Below are positions 1 to 8,557 of a stretch of DNA of 64,000 nucleotides, in pieces. Below the pieces are notes generated by a model, which saw nothing but the letters and a program-made list of their open reading frames with translations, searched no databases and was not told the DNA's origin. The DNA lies in contig JBGSXL010000008.1 in NCBI GenBank assembly GCA_041751425.1, forward strand, positions 1-64,000, in the 5' to 3' direction. The position numbers and the translations under genes are program-made. Position 1 is the first letter of the stretch; each line of letters starts with the position of its first letter. The DNA is from JAVVEG01 sp041751425 (GTDB lineage Bacteria; Pseudomonadota; Gammaproteobacteria; Pseudomonadales; Pseudohongiellaceae).

Positions 1-228
1 CTACAACGGAGATTCAAAATGCCTGCTTCGCGCACCGCGCCCGCCCGCCGCCGGCAAGGTGCATATTTACCACTTTCGCCTCTATGCGCTGGACTACGCA
101 TTGAACCTTCCTGACGGCTATAACAAGCAAAGTCTGTTACAGGCGATGGAAGGGCATATACTGGCCACAGGGCTACTTACGGGGAATTAGCAATTCACGG
201 AGTGATCGTTATTAACGCGGAGCATAAA
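1..228 (+). pseudogene. Remnant of a PEBP (YbhB/YbcL) family gene with a large internal deletion
   Basis: Bases 1-34 match 7942-7975 (leader, start codon at 19, first codons). Bases from about 41 to 228 match 8371-8558 (the 3' third of the intact gene plus its downstream leader). About 385 bases of the middle are missing. The join is out of frame, and the original reading frame also carries a stop (TAT changed to TAG at 188-190). In the matching 3' part I count about ten differences. Most are silent third-position changes (CGT/CGC, TTG/TTA, GAG/GAA, ATT/ATA, CTT/CTA), so much of the divergence probably came before inactivation. The match may extend left of the window. The two copies are direct repeats bracketing 229-7941. 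Confidence 0.85.
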
Positions 229-349
229 GTTTCTACGAATAGATGCCTCTTTAAATGGGGGGATTACACAACCAATAGAAGCTCATCTGCGATACTTGCA
301 AAAGCAGATGGTAATTTTTTGATCTTGTATTAAAAGTTGAGCGTGTTGC

Positions 350-1537
350 ATGGCAGTTGTCAGTCAGACCGAATCTCCATTGTTTATCCGTACCCTGGCC
401 AAGGGCTACACGGTGCTGCTGTTGGTACTGATTTGTTTACTCCCGTCGACAGCCATTGCTTATATATATTTTTTTCAGGATCCCTCACTACGGTTCGAGC
501 AACACGGCTTTCATGAGATTGCCATCGGTGTTTCTCTGCTGCAGAGTGCATTCATTGCGTATGTAACATGGCGTTGCTATCTGCACGTTGGAGAGTCTTT
601 GTTCCGTTGGCTCACCTTCAGCTTTCTGGCATTTACCGTCATCTATTGCCTGCATGGTGTATTCACCCGTCTCTCGCAAGATAACCTGATGCTGTTCATT
701 TTGTATGGCCCGGCTGCACGGGCCACGATGGCGGCCTGCTTGCTCGCAGGTTTGTTCGCCCAGGGACAGCATGCACACCTCGTTGTCCAGCGCTACCAGC
801 GCCGCTACTGGTTGGCCGGGCTTAGCGCATTCGCAGCCATCGATGTCCTTGTCTTCATATTGGCTTCCTCGTCCTGGGGACCCATGTCCCGGTGGGCGAT
901 GGAAGTAACGGCTATGTGCCTGACGTTGATTTGTGCGCTGATCATTGTCATGCGCCGAACGCGCTCGCCTCTGATGACAATCTTCGCGCTGTCACTGCTG
1001 TTTTTCGCTCAATCCTCGCTCGCTTTCTTGTTGAGTTCGGTTTGGAATCATATGTGGTGGCTTGCGCACGGGATATTTGCAACCGGATTCATGGCGTTGA
1101 GCTACGGAGTTATCCAGGCGTTTCTGACTACGGGATCCTTTACCACAGTCTTCAGCCAGGCCGAATTGATGGAACAGATCAAAATGGAGAAGGTGCGCGC
1201 TGAAGACGCATTGGTGAAATTGCAGCGCGCGCATGAGGAGCTGGAAACACTCGCCGCGACAGACATACTGACCGGTGCCGCCAATCGCCGGGAATTCGAG
1301 GCAAGGGCGGCGAAGGAGATCGCACGCGAGGGTGCCGCCGCAATGGCGGAGCGACTGCGGCAGCAAGTTGAAAGCGAAGTCGTCACGATCGCCGCTACGC
1401 AACTACGGTTCACAGCCAGTCTGGGAGTTGCGCAGTACGGTATTGACGGAGACCGCTATGAAACCGTTATCAGCATGGCAGACAACCGCATGTATCAGGC
1501 AAAGCGGCAAGGACGAAACCAGGTTGTTGTTCAGTGA
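350..1537 (+). CDS. Membrane diguanylate cyclase-like protein with the GGDEF core deleted
   Basis: 395 residues. The N-terminal half has about seven or eight hydrophobic segments (residues about 18-260), as in integral-membrane sensor domains of diguanylate cyclases. A coiled-coil-like linker follows (about 268-303). The GGDEF domain starts normally (TDILTGAANRREFE, 304-317) and ends normally (FTASLGVAQY and MADNRMYQAK). Between AREG (325-328) and AAAMAERLRQQ the central 75-85 residues that would carry the D/N-x-F-K segment, the inhibitory RxxD site and the GG(D/E)EF motif are absent. The frame is kept, so the protein should be made but cannot form a GTP-condensing active site. It could still act as a membrane sensor or partner. 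An assembly error is the alternative. The adjacent gene at 1956 is an intact cyclase. Confidence 0.85.
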   Translation: MAVVSQTESPLFIRTLAKGYTVLLLVLICLLPSTAIAYIYFFQDPSLRFEQHGFHEIAIGVSLLQSAFIAYVTWRCYLHVGESLFRWLTFSFLAFTVIYCLHGVFTRLSQDNLMLFILYGPAARATMAACLLAGLFAQGQHAHLVVQRYQRRYWLAGLSAFAAIDVLVFILASSSWGPMSRWAMEVTAMCLTLICALIIVMRRTRSPLMTIFALSLLFFAQSSLAFLLSSVWNHMWWLAHGIFATGFMALSYGVIQAFLTTGSFTTVFSQAELMEQIKMEKVRAEDALVKLQRAHEELETLAATDILTGAANRREFEARAAKEIAREGAAAMAERLRQQVESEVVTIAATQLRFTASLGVAQYGIDGDRYETVISMADNRMYQAKRQGRNQVVVQ

Positions 1538-1955
1538 GCAGATTCTCCGTAAGCAATTGTTGATGTGACGATAGTTGATGCGCCGGGTGCGAGATTGGTA
1601 CCCGGTTAAACGGTGTAGCCGCGCCGATGTCGCGGCACTCCAAGGATGGTCACCCATGTCTGAGGAAGTCCAAAAATATCCCGGAAATAATGGCTCTCTT
1701 GCCGTTCTTCACAGACAAGATTTGGGGAATTTCCAGGTTCTGCTTCGTGCCTGCAATCATGCGATTTGTCGACGTTATCGTGAGTACAGCAGCACAGCTG
1801 CTACGACAACCCCGCGCAAGTCCGAATCGGATACAGTGCCAACTGCCACATCTCCTGCCTCTCCGGGTTGACTGAATGGCTGCGAGAGTGCTGTACTGAG
1901 CTCGCTCAGACACCCCCCCCCTCAGCCAAACCCGCATTTAGCCAGGTAGGTAACA
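1538..1955. other. Intergenic stretch with a C9 tract and no supported gene
   Basis: 418 bases between the two GGDEF-family genes. Several short open frames cross it (for example 1575-1871 and 1627-1875), but they overlap one another, are rich in Arg/Cys/Pro and resemble no family I know. A run of nine C lies at 1913-1921, about 35 bases before the next start codon. A good Shine-Dalgarno (AGGTAGGT) precedes the ATG at 1956. A promoter for the downstream cyclase is expected here, but I cannot place it. Confidence 0.6.
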
Positions 1956-2789
1956 ATGTTCGCATCTTTATCCAAATCGCTCGTGAACCTGCTGGTGGTC
2001 CTCGGGCTGGTCAGTGTTGGTTGGATCGATTACATGACAGGAATAGAGATTCGGGTATTCCCGTTATATTTCCTGCCGCTTATGCTGGCTGCCTGGCAGC
2101 TGAACAGATCCACCACGATCGCATATTCGTTGAACGCAAGCCTCCTATGGGTTCTCATCATGTACTTCAGTGGCCGGGAGTACTCAACAGGCTATATCTG
2201 GGGTATCAACTTCGTGACACACTCTATGGCATTCCTGATAGTCTCCCTGCTGGTCAGCTCCCTGCAGGGCGTAATCGAAAGTGAACGGAAGCTAAGTCGC
2301 ACAGACTTGCTGACGGGGCTGCCCAATCGCCGCTACTTCTTCGAGCAATCCGAGCGGGTTGTCGCCTTGTGTCGTCGCAATCAGCGGCCCGTGACGCTGG
2401 GTTACATCGATCTCGACAACTTCAAGAAAGCCAATGACACGCTGGGTCACGAACACGGCGACAAACTTCTGCAGATGGTTGCGGGGACTTTTCGAAAACA
2501 CCTGCGCGCCAGTGACGTTTGTGCCCGCATGGGCGGCGACGAGTTTGTCGTTTTGCTTCCTGAGACTGATGTCGAGCTCGCATTGCCGATACTGGAACGC
2601 ATCCGCGAAGAGTTGGCAAGCAACGAGGAGTTCAGCAGGAGCGGTGTTACCGCCAGCATTGGCGCCATCACTTATCTCAGCGCTCCCAGTATGGTGGACA
2701 ACATGATCGCGGGCGCCGATGAGTTGATGTACAAGGTCAAAGGCGACAGCAAGAACCGTGTCCATATCGAGATCGCCCAGGCCGCCTGA
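1956..2789 (+). CDS. Membrane-bound diguanylate cyclase (GGDEF)
   Basis: 277 residues. About four hydrophobic segments (residues 8-105) lead into a C-terminal GGDEF domain (about 112-272) that makes cyclic di-GMP from two GTP. Visible motifs: TDLLTGLPNRR (116-126), the Mg/substrate segment IDLDNFKKANDTLGHEHGD (151-169), an RxxD inhibitory site (RASD, 184-187) exactly five residues before the signature GGDEF (193-197), and GVTASIGA near 230. All residues expected for activity and product inhibition are present. The start has a strong upstream AGGTAGGT. The role is probably to control the switch to biofilm or polysaccharide production, which would fit the exopolysaccharide locus further on, though nothing here links them directly. 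Confidence 0.93.
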   Translation: MFASLSKSLVNLLVVLGLVSVGWIDYMTGIEIRVFPLYFLPLMLAAWQLNRSTTIAYSLNASLLWVLIMYFSGREYSTGYIWGINFVTHSMAFLIVSLLVSSLQGVIESERKLSRTDLLTGLPNRRYFFEQSERVVALCRRNQRPVTLGYIDLDNFKKANDTLGHEHGDKLLQMVAGTFRKHLRASDVCARMGGDEFVVLLPETDVELALPILERIREELASNEEFSRSGVTASIGAITYLSAPSMVDNMIAGADELMYKVKGDSKNRVHIEIAQAA

Positions 2790-2998
2790 ACCCATTTGCA
2801 ACGAGTTAATGCATGATGTTGTAATTCTATTACGCACCAAAGACCTGCGCGCTTGGCCGCGCGATGCACGATGCCGCAGTCACCGCCTGGAGCATCAAGG
2901 GTTGGTATGACTATATCCGGGCTTTCGCCGTGTTGTCGTGCTACGCTCAAACGTTAAGCATATAGCCTCTCAATACAAATCAGCACAACGGATCGCGC

Positions 2999-4141
2999 AT
3001 GCGTCTCGCCGACTTTATTCTCGCTAATATTGAACCGATTCTTAAAGAATGGGTGAGCTTCGCCCGCACCATCACACCTGAAAAAGATGTCACCATTCTT
3101 CGCGATCACGCCCCCGACATCCTGCGGGCAGTGGCAAAGGATATGAAAAAATCTCAAACCAGCCAGCAGAGTTCACAGAAATCGAAAGGCGAAGGCGACG
3201 AAGGAAAAGAGAGCAAGGTCGTTGACTCGGTGTCGGATGAGCATGCGGTAGGGCGAGCGAAGTCAGGATTCGACATGATGGATCTGATGTCTGAATACCG
3301 CGCGCTGCGGGCAAGTGTGATCCGGCTTTGGCGTGAGAGTGTAGCGGATCTGGTTTGGGACGACATGGACGACCTCACGCGATTCAATGAAGCGATCGAC
3401 CAGTCGACGGCTAAGGGCGTTCAGTCTTACACGGAGCAAGTCGACGAAACACGGGAAATATTCCTGGCCATCCTCGGACACGACCTGCGCAACCCAATAG
3501 CGGCAATAAAGCTCGGTGCATATGTGCTGTCAAAAAACGAAAACCTTGATGTCAGATCGTCGAAAATGGCCGACGAAATGGTCGGCACTGTTGAGAGGAT
3601 GGACAGCTTGATTCACGATCTCCTGGACTTCGCAGTAAGCCACATGGGCCATGGCATACCGATTGTTACAGCGGAGATAAACCTCGAGCCACTCTGTCGT
3701 AGTTGTGTGGCCCAGATGCAGACGGCAAACCCGTCCCGCACGTTTTGCTACTCGGCATGCGGCGACCTTGACGGGACGTGGGACTCCGGGCGCCTCTGGC
3801 AGCTCGTGACGAACTTGCTAAGTAATGCGATGCGGCATGGCGCGAATAACACACCGATTGATCTCACTGTTAATGGCGAGGGGGACGACGTGGAAATCAA
3901 TATCCACAACGAGGGCAATCCCATCCCGCCGGAGAGCATTAAGTCGTTATTCCGCCCAATATCTCATTTGCTAAACCCCGGTAGCATAAAACAACCCGGG
4001 AATATCGGACTGGGCTTATACATAGTTCAAGAAATTGTGAACGCGCATAGCGGCTCAGTGCAAGTAAAGTCTTCGCCCGAAGACGGAACCGATTTCACCG
4101 TGCGGCTGCCGCGCGAACCAACTGCTGCGCCGGTCGCCTGA
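2999..4141 (+). CDS. Soluble sensor histidine kinase with RsbRD-like N-terminal region
   Basis: 380 residues with no membrane segment. The N-terminal part (about 1-145) starts MRLADFILANIEPILKEW, typical of the RsbT co-antagonist (RsbRD) N-terminal domain. It contains a charged, low-complexity Ser/Gln/Lys/Glu insert at about 50-75. A HisKA domain follows, with the phospho-acceptor H161 in LGHDLRNP. The HATPase domain has an N-box (LVTNLLSNAMRHG, about 269-281) and a G2 box (GNIGLGLYIVQEI). The G1 box is HNEGNPIP rather than DNGxG, a variant I associate with this kinase subfamily. No response regulator is adjacent; the nearest are at 56701 and 57406. The start ATG at 2999 agrees with the family N-terminus. 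The stimulus is unknown. Confidence 0.9.
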   Translation: MRLADFILANIEPILKEWVSFARTITPEKDVTILRDHAPDILRAVAKDMKKSQTSQQSSQKSKGEGDEGKESKVVDSVSDEHAVGRAKSGFDMMDLMSEYRALRASVIRLWRESVADLVWDDMDDLTRFNEAIDQSTAKGVQSYTEQVDETREIFLAILGHDLRNPIAAIKLGAYVLSKNENLDVRSSKMADEMVGTVERMDSLIHDLLDFAVSHMGHGIPIVTAEINLEPLCRSCVAQMQTANPSRTFCYSACGDLDGTWDSGRLWQLVTNLLSNAMRHGANNTPIDLTVNGEGDDVEINIHNEGNPIPPESIKSLFRPISHLLNPGSIKQPGNIGLGLYIVQEIVNAHSGSVQVKSSPEDGTDFTVRLPREPTAAPVA

Positions 4142-4221
4142 GACCAGAGCGCTGATCAACAGCGCTGCCGGCACCAGAATACAACTTTCTAGTGATACAT
4201 GAATACCCGATGTAGCGAGTA

Positions 4222-6234
4222 TTACTTTTGGCTTTCCTTGTCCTGCGGATTGGTTGACGCTGCCACGCTGGCCACGGCTATTCTACCAGCCCCCCAGCTG
4301 CGCTCTACTAAAGCCGTCACCGTCTCTATAGTGTCTGTAGGGACATCGGCCAGAGAATTACAATCCAGCGGATCGTAGTGAAAAATGTACAGCCGTGACA
4401 GGAATTGCTCGAAGGGCAAAGAGGCTTCACCAAAGCGCTCGCCGTGCCCTGCAGTACTCACCAGCACCTCGTCACCCCAGTTCTGTCCGCTGTCATTATT
4501 GGGGTTGAAGAAATAAACCCGCATGGTGTCTTTGGGATCGAGGGATACCCGGAGTATGGTAATTGCATGCCAGCCTACAAACCGGGCTGAACTATCTGTC
4601 ACTGCAATCCCGGCGGGCTGTGGATGGATGAGCGGCTGATTGCCGTTGTAGTACGGATGGTATGCAGCGTAGAAATGACGGATAAAATCCTCCAGCTCAT
4701 GTAACGCGCCAGTTGGCACATCCACATTCAGGCGGAAACCGCGGCCGGCCCACCAGCCATGAAACTCGGGGTTCACCCAGCGGTGAGGGTCGCCCTCGCG
4801 GCCAACACATCGTCGTCCCATCTCGGCGTAAATCCGGTCAAGATGTGGCACTACTAACAGGGAAACCGGATCCAAATCCAATGCGATGACTTGTGCGACG
4901 CCCCTTTCGCTCTCTATGGAAGAGACCGGCTGACCTTCAAAATGCATGATGATCTCATCGTCACGCCCCGCCCATGTGACCATCTGCAGCAAATAATCCG
5001 GATCGTTATAGGCCCACATCGAGAGTGCTCTGGCTGACTGACAGGTAGGATTATTGCCCTGCCCCACGCCCAGGGGCAGACCCAGCATACACAGCACTCC
5101 TTCCAACAGGCGGGTTGCCGGTGTCACTTCGGCACCGAATGCCCGTATGATTTGCTGCTGAGAGGTTTCCGAAAGTCTCAGGCCCAGTTGTCGCCACAGT
5201 GCGGGGGCCACCGGCAACTGATACAGTATGCCGCGCTCCAGCATCAATGCGAGGCCATACACCGCCTGTGCGGTTGCTATATGAACCGTTTTGTCGATTA
5301 GCGTCATGACCAGTTCACGATAACAGATCATGCAGTCGCGTCCGGTTGCAGAAAGTCCCATCGCATCCGAGAGCAGATGCTCCGCATGTTGCGCCAGGTG
5401 CCTGATCAGCACTGCGTGGTACGCTGAAACCAGCCCGGTGTCGTGCATCGCCCGCGCGCAGCCGTTCGCCTCACCCTGCAAGGCCTGACTGTCCATATAC
5501 TCCAGGCGTTCGCCGTATAGCTCAATGCCGGGATCTTCTCTCGAGGCCTGCGTAGGACCAAACAAACTACTCACCAAACGGTCTGCGCCCTGACCGCTAC
5601 CAGCCAGATCGATATCCGGATTGTGCAGGCAGATGGCAATTTGCGTAATCATGCTTTTGACGCCCGTCAATTGAATGGGACGCTGCTGCAGTATTCGCCA
5701 GATCTCGGTGATCAGCTGATCGACAATATTCTCATAACCTATTACATGCGCCAGGTGGTTGAGCACAATGCCTGGTATCACCGCGTGTCGACCCTGCAAC
5801 TCCCGCTCGGCCTCACCAGGCGGGCTGAACAGTCGCGACAGATTGGCAGCCAGCACCTGGGTCAAAAAGTGATGTGCCTGTTCCGCGCTCATTGTCGGGT
5901 GAGAATAACGCTCATTCGCCACCGCCAGTATGCGTAACAGACTCAGTGACTCGATCACCAGTGTATTGATCTGGCCGCAGCCCAGGGTAGCAACGGTCAA
6001 GGAAGGAATCAGGGCTTGCGGGGCTGACCAGTCAGTGCCTGCAAAAGTACCTGCATTCTCAAGAGCACTGGCGCGCTGCTCAATGATTTCACAGCCGCCC
6101 TCAATCAGCATTACTTTACGCGCAGCGTCAAACACACGATTGAGTTTTCCTGCTTTGGCAAACTCTGGCGCGTTGTCCAACACATTGATCGCATCGTCCA
6201 GCCGGTCAATCAATAAGGCATTATCACCTGTCAA
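4222..6234 (-). CDS. Papain-like fold enzyme of unknown function paired with an ATP-grasp ligase
   Basis: 670 residues, no signal peptide or clear membrane segment. The first 370 residues look alpha-helical and match nothing I recognise. The C-terminal part has features of a papain-like cysteine enzyme. C398 lies in GQGNNPTCQSARALS with Q392 exactly six residues before it, as for the oxyanion Gln and nucleophile Cys of papain. H556 lies in FVGWHAITILRV, and N577 in VYFFNPNNDSGQNWG, the usual order Q, C, H, N. It could be a peptidase, transglutaminase-like enzyme or acyltransferase. The start is TTG (6234) with GGGAGAG eight bases upstream; the next Met is at residue 42. It begins 30 bases after the ATP-grasp gene stop, so the two are probably co-transcribed and act on the same substrate. 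Family and motif reading are mine; function is not known. Confidence 0.85.
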   Translation of the reverse strand: MTGDNALLIDRLDDAINVLDNAPEFAKAGKLNRVFDAARKVMLIEGGCEIIEQRASALENAGTFAGTDWSAPQALIPSLTVATLGCGQINTLVIESLSLLRILAVANERYSHPTMSAEQAHHFLTQVLAANLSRLFSPPGEAERELQGRHAVIPGIVLNHLAHVIGYENIVDQLITEIWRILQQRPIQLTGVKSMITQIAICLHNPDIDLAGSGQGADRLVSSLFGPTQASREDPGIELYGERLEYMDSQALQGEANGCARAMHDTGLVSAYHAVLIRHLAQHAEHLLSDAMGLSATGRDCMICYRELVMTLIDKTVHIATAQAVYGLALMLERGILYQLPVAPALWRQLGLRLSETSQQQIIRAFGAEVTPATRLLEGVLCMLGLPLGVGQGNNPTCQSARALSMWAYNDPDYLLQMVTWAGRDDEIIMHFEGQPVSSIESERGVAQVIALDLDPVSLLVVPHLDRIYAEMGRRCVGREGDPHRWVNPEFHGWWAGRGFRLNVDVPTGALHELEDFIRHFYAAYHPYYNGNQPLIHPQPAGIAVTDSSARFVGWHAITILRVSLDPKDTMRVYFFNPNNDSGQNWGDEVLVSTAGHGERFGEASLPFEQFLSRLYIFHYDPLDCNSLADVPTDTIETVTALVERSWGAGRIAVASVAASTNPQDKESQK

Positions 6235-6264
6235 GCAATTACTCTCCCAGTGAGCTTCACTTCA

Positions 6265-7491
6265 CTATACATAGAAATCCAACTCTTCCTGGCGTTTTAA
6301 CAATTCGTGCATCCGCTTCGAGTCATCACCCACAAAATAAACCAATCCCCAGTGGGTGCCAAAGGCAGTCCGTTTGGTAACGATTTCTTGCAGCGGTGTC
6401 GTTAATTCATGTGATTCAAAATAAGGGTGATCTTCGGTTTCTTCCGGAATCGCCAGCGTGTTGACTACCCGTCGGCGCGGATATACACCAAAACATCCGG
6501 CGTAACCTTTTGCATCAACCACTGCCTTTGGAAAGTACTCTGCTATCTCTTCCTCAGTTGTTTTGGGATCGAAAACAATCATCGTCGCATGATACGCATT
6601 GAACCCCGGGTACACTCTCTCCAGCAACTCAAATACCTTGAAACCCGGCGGTCGATAGGCCACCTCGCCAAAGTACATTTCACCATCACTGGTTACAAAA
6701 TACTCAGGATGAATCATGCCAAATTCAATATCAAAAGCTTTGATAAGCTTATTGATCTGCTCCTCGATTCGCGGTCGGTATTTTTCAAGATCTGGTGATG
6801 CCGGCACATAAACAGAGTAACCAAGTCTCACATATTCGGAAATATTCATGAAACAGATTTTGCCGTTATGAACCCATGCCTCAACGGCAAACTCCCAGCC
6901 ATCAAGATGCGACTCCATCAATGACGGGAACTCATCATCGGGAATTGCATCCACATCATCTGGCGTTCTGATCACCCGGTGTCCCAGACAGCCCGCTTTA
7001 TCAAATGCCTTGAAGTGAATGGGGTCATTGGGATCACCATCGAGCTTAAGCAGTGTCTGATTTACCCGTTTCAGAAAGCGGATCACATCTTCGCGATCGT
7101 GCGCTTCCTCAAAAATTCCTACGCGAATGCCGCCAAGCTGTGCACGGCGTTTCATCAACGACTTGTCACGCATTAACATTGCCTGCCCGAACAGACGCGG
7201 ACTGTCCAGCAGTACCGAGTTGATTGCTCCTGCCCACTCGACGGTTTCTTCAAACAGGGGAATGGCAACATCCACTCCCATTTCCTGAAGCGTTTGCGCT
7301 ATCTCTACAGAGCGCTCATTCAACCGTTCGAAGTTCCAGGGAAGAAAGGGGATATCGTGCGTTTCGCAGTATTCGGCGGCCCATTCAGGCGCGACCACAA
7401 CATAACGTCTATCGAATGTTGCCGCAGCCTCGACCGCGCTTGGAGCCCAGCCTAACAGGGCTATGTATCCCTTTTGAGGATCTTTTTGCAT
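6265..7491 (-). CDS. ATP-grasp carboxylate-amine ligase-like protein
   Basis: 408 residues, cytoplasmic. The layout is that of an ATP-grasp ligase: an N-terminal Rossmann-like pre-ATP-grasp region (1-105), then the ATP-grasp core with a candidate ATP-binding Lys in FKAFDKAGCLGHRVI (160-174) and acidic metal ligands in HPEYF (261-265) and GEVAYRPPG (275-283). The usual E-x-N of this last motif is replaced (E-V-A-Y-R). ATP-grasp enzymes join a carboxylate to an amine or thiol through an acyl-phosphate; the substrates cannot be read here. GGAGG six bases before the ATG at 7491 supports the start. It is the first gene of a two-gene minus-strand unit, followed after 30 bases by the papain-like protein. 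The two together could make and cut, or make and transfer, an amide-linked product. Confidence 0.88.
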   Translation of the reverse strand: MQKDPQKGYIALLGWAPSAVEAAATFDRRYVVVAPEWAAEYCETHDIPFLPWNFERLNERSVEIAQTLQEMGVDVAIPLFEETVEWAGAINSVLLDSPRLFGQAMLMRDKSLMKRRAQLGGIRVGIFEEAHDREDVIRFLKRVNQTLLKLDGDPNDPIHFKAFDKAGCLGHRVIRTPDDVDAIPDDEFPSLMESHLDGWEFAVEAWVHNGKICFMNISEYVRLGYSVYVPASPDLEKYRPRIEEQINKLIKAFDIEFGMIHPEYFVTSDGEMYFGEVAYRPPGFKVFELLERVYPGFNAYHATMIVFDPKTTEEEIAEYFPKAVVDAKGYAGCFGVYPRRRVVNTLAIPEETEDHPYFESHELTTPLQEIVTKRTAFGTHWGLVYFVGDDSKRMHELLKRQEELDFYV

Positions 7492-7959
7492 GTGTTGCCT
7501 CCGGTGGGTGGCGTGCGTTTAGCCTTACCAACATACACGAAAGCGCCCCTCCCGGCTAATCGACGGCATTGTCAAACCATTAAGAATCCGTCGAAATTAT
7601 TGCAATTTCCCGTTAGATTTAAGTTGCTTAGAGGCGTTTAACCGGCTCTGCTGACTCATAATCACGCTGCTTCTTAGCTACTGCGTATTACCCTGATATG
7701 GGTTCTACCCCGATTTTACGGACGGGTTAAAAAAGGGGCTGAAATCGATAAATTCCATTCTTGCAGTCAGACGCTTAAATATCCGCCGGAAGTGAATTGT
7801 CAGCTATTTATTCACAGGTCAAATCTCGAAACTGAAATGAGAGCATTAAACTAATCCCACTATTTGCGTGGCTGACAAAATTTTTGATGATCCGGGGTAG
7901 AGACCCACCCCCAAAACCGACATACTATCGCCACGCCGCTTCTACAACGGAGATTCAAA
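7492..7959. other. Divergent intergenic region upstream of the ATP-grasp and PEBP genes
   Basis: 468 bases between two divergently transcribed genes (7491 minus, 7960 plus). It is locally AT-richer than the flanking genes, especially 7580-7880. No supported open frame, RNA gene or strong hairpin was seen. Promoters for both flanking units should lie here. Homology with the window start begins at 7942, only 18 bases before the PEBP start codon; the window starts there, so whether the repeat goes further cannot be seen. Confidence 0.6.
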
Positions 7960-8532
7960 ATGCCTGCTTCGCGCACTGCGCTCGCCTACCTGCTGGGTGT
8001 GACACTGACGCTGCTGAGTTGTGCGTCTGCCTGGTCCGCCGAGCCGCCTGAGACTATCCTCGTCAGCAGCCAGGCTTTTGAGCACAATACCGATATCCCT
8101 CTGCGCTATTCTGCCTACGGCGAGGGCATCTCTCCCGATATTTCCTGGCTCAATCTCCCGGAAGGCACGCGCCAACTCGCGCTGATTCTTGATGATCCGG
8201 TGTTTGGATTTCAGCCTTTTGTGCACTGGGTTGCCTACAACATTCCTGTCACTGCCACTGGCCTGCCGGAAGCGTTGTCGACGGACGCGATTGTGCGTCA
8301 TCCCGGACTGGAAGGCATGATTAATGGTGCCAATGGTACGCGCCGCACTGGTTACTTTGGGCCGCGTCCGCCCGCCGATGGCAAGGTGCATACTTACCAC
8401 TTTCGTCTCTATGCGCTGGACTACGCATTGAACCTTCCTGACGGCTATAACAAGCAAAGTCTGTTGCAGGCGATGGAGGGGCATATTCTGGCCACAGGGC
8501 TTCTTACGGGGAATTATCAATTCACGGAGTGA
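7960..8532 (+). CDS. Exported PEBP (YbhB/YbcL) family protein
   Basis: 190 residues. A signal peptide (about 1-26, ending SAWSA) precedes a phosphatidylethanolamine-binding-protein fold. Visible family signatures are ISPDISWLNLPEGTRQLALI (about 58-77) with the following DDP, then FVHWVAYNIP, GYFGPRPPADGKVHTYHFRLYA and a C-terminal segment ending GNYQFTE. Bacterial members are periplasmic or cytoplasmic ligand binders with no agreed reaction. The gene lies 25 bases before a Tat-exported oxidoreductase subunit and may share its transcript. A broken second copy lies at 1-228. Confidence 0.92.
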   Translation: MPASRTALAYLLGVTLTLLSCASAWSAEPPETILVSSQAFEHNTDIPLRYSAYGEGISPDISWLNLPEGTRQLALILDDPVFGFQPFVHWVAYNIPVTATGLPEALSTDAIVRHPGLEGMINGANGTRRTGYFGPRPPADGKVHTYHFRLYALDYALNLPDGYNKQSLLQAMEGHILATGLLTGNYQFTE

Positions 8533-8557
8533 TCGTTATTTACGCGGAGCATCGAGC

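Noticed and set aside
1575..1875. Two overlapping short frames in the gap before the cyclase
   Set aside because: They overlap in different frames, are rich in Arg and Pro, and match no family.
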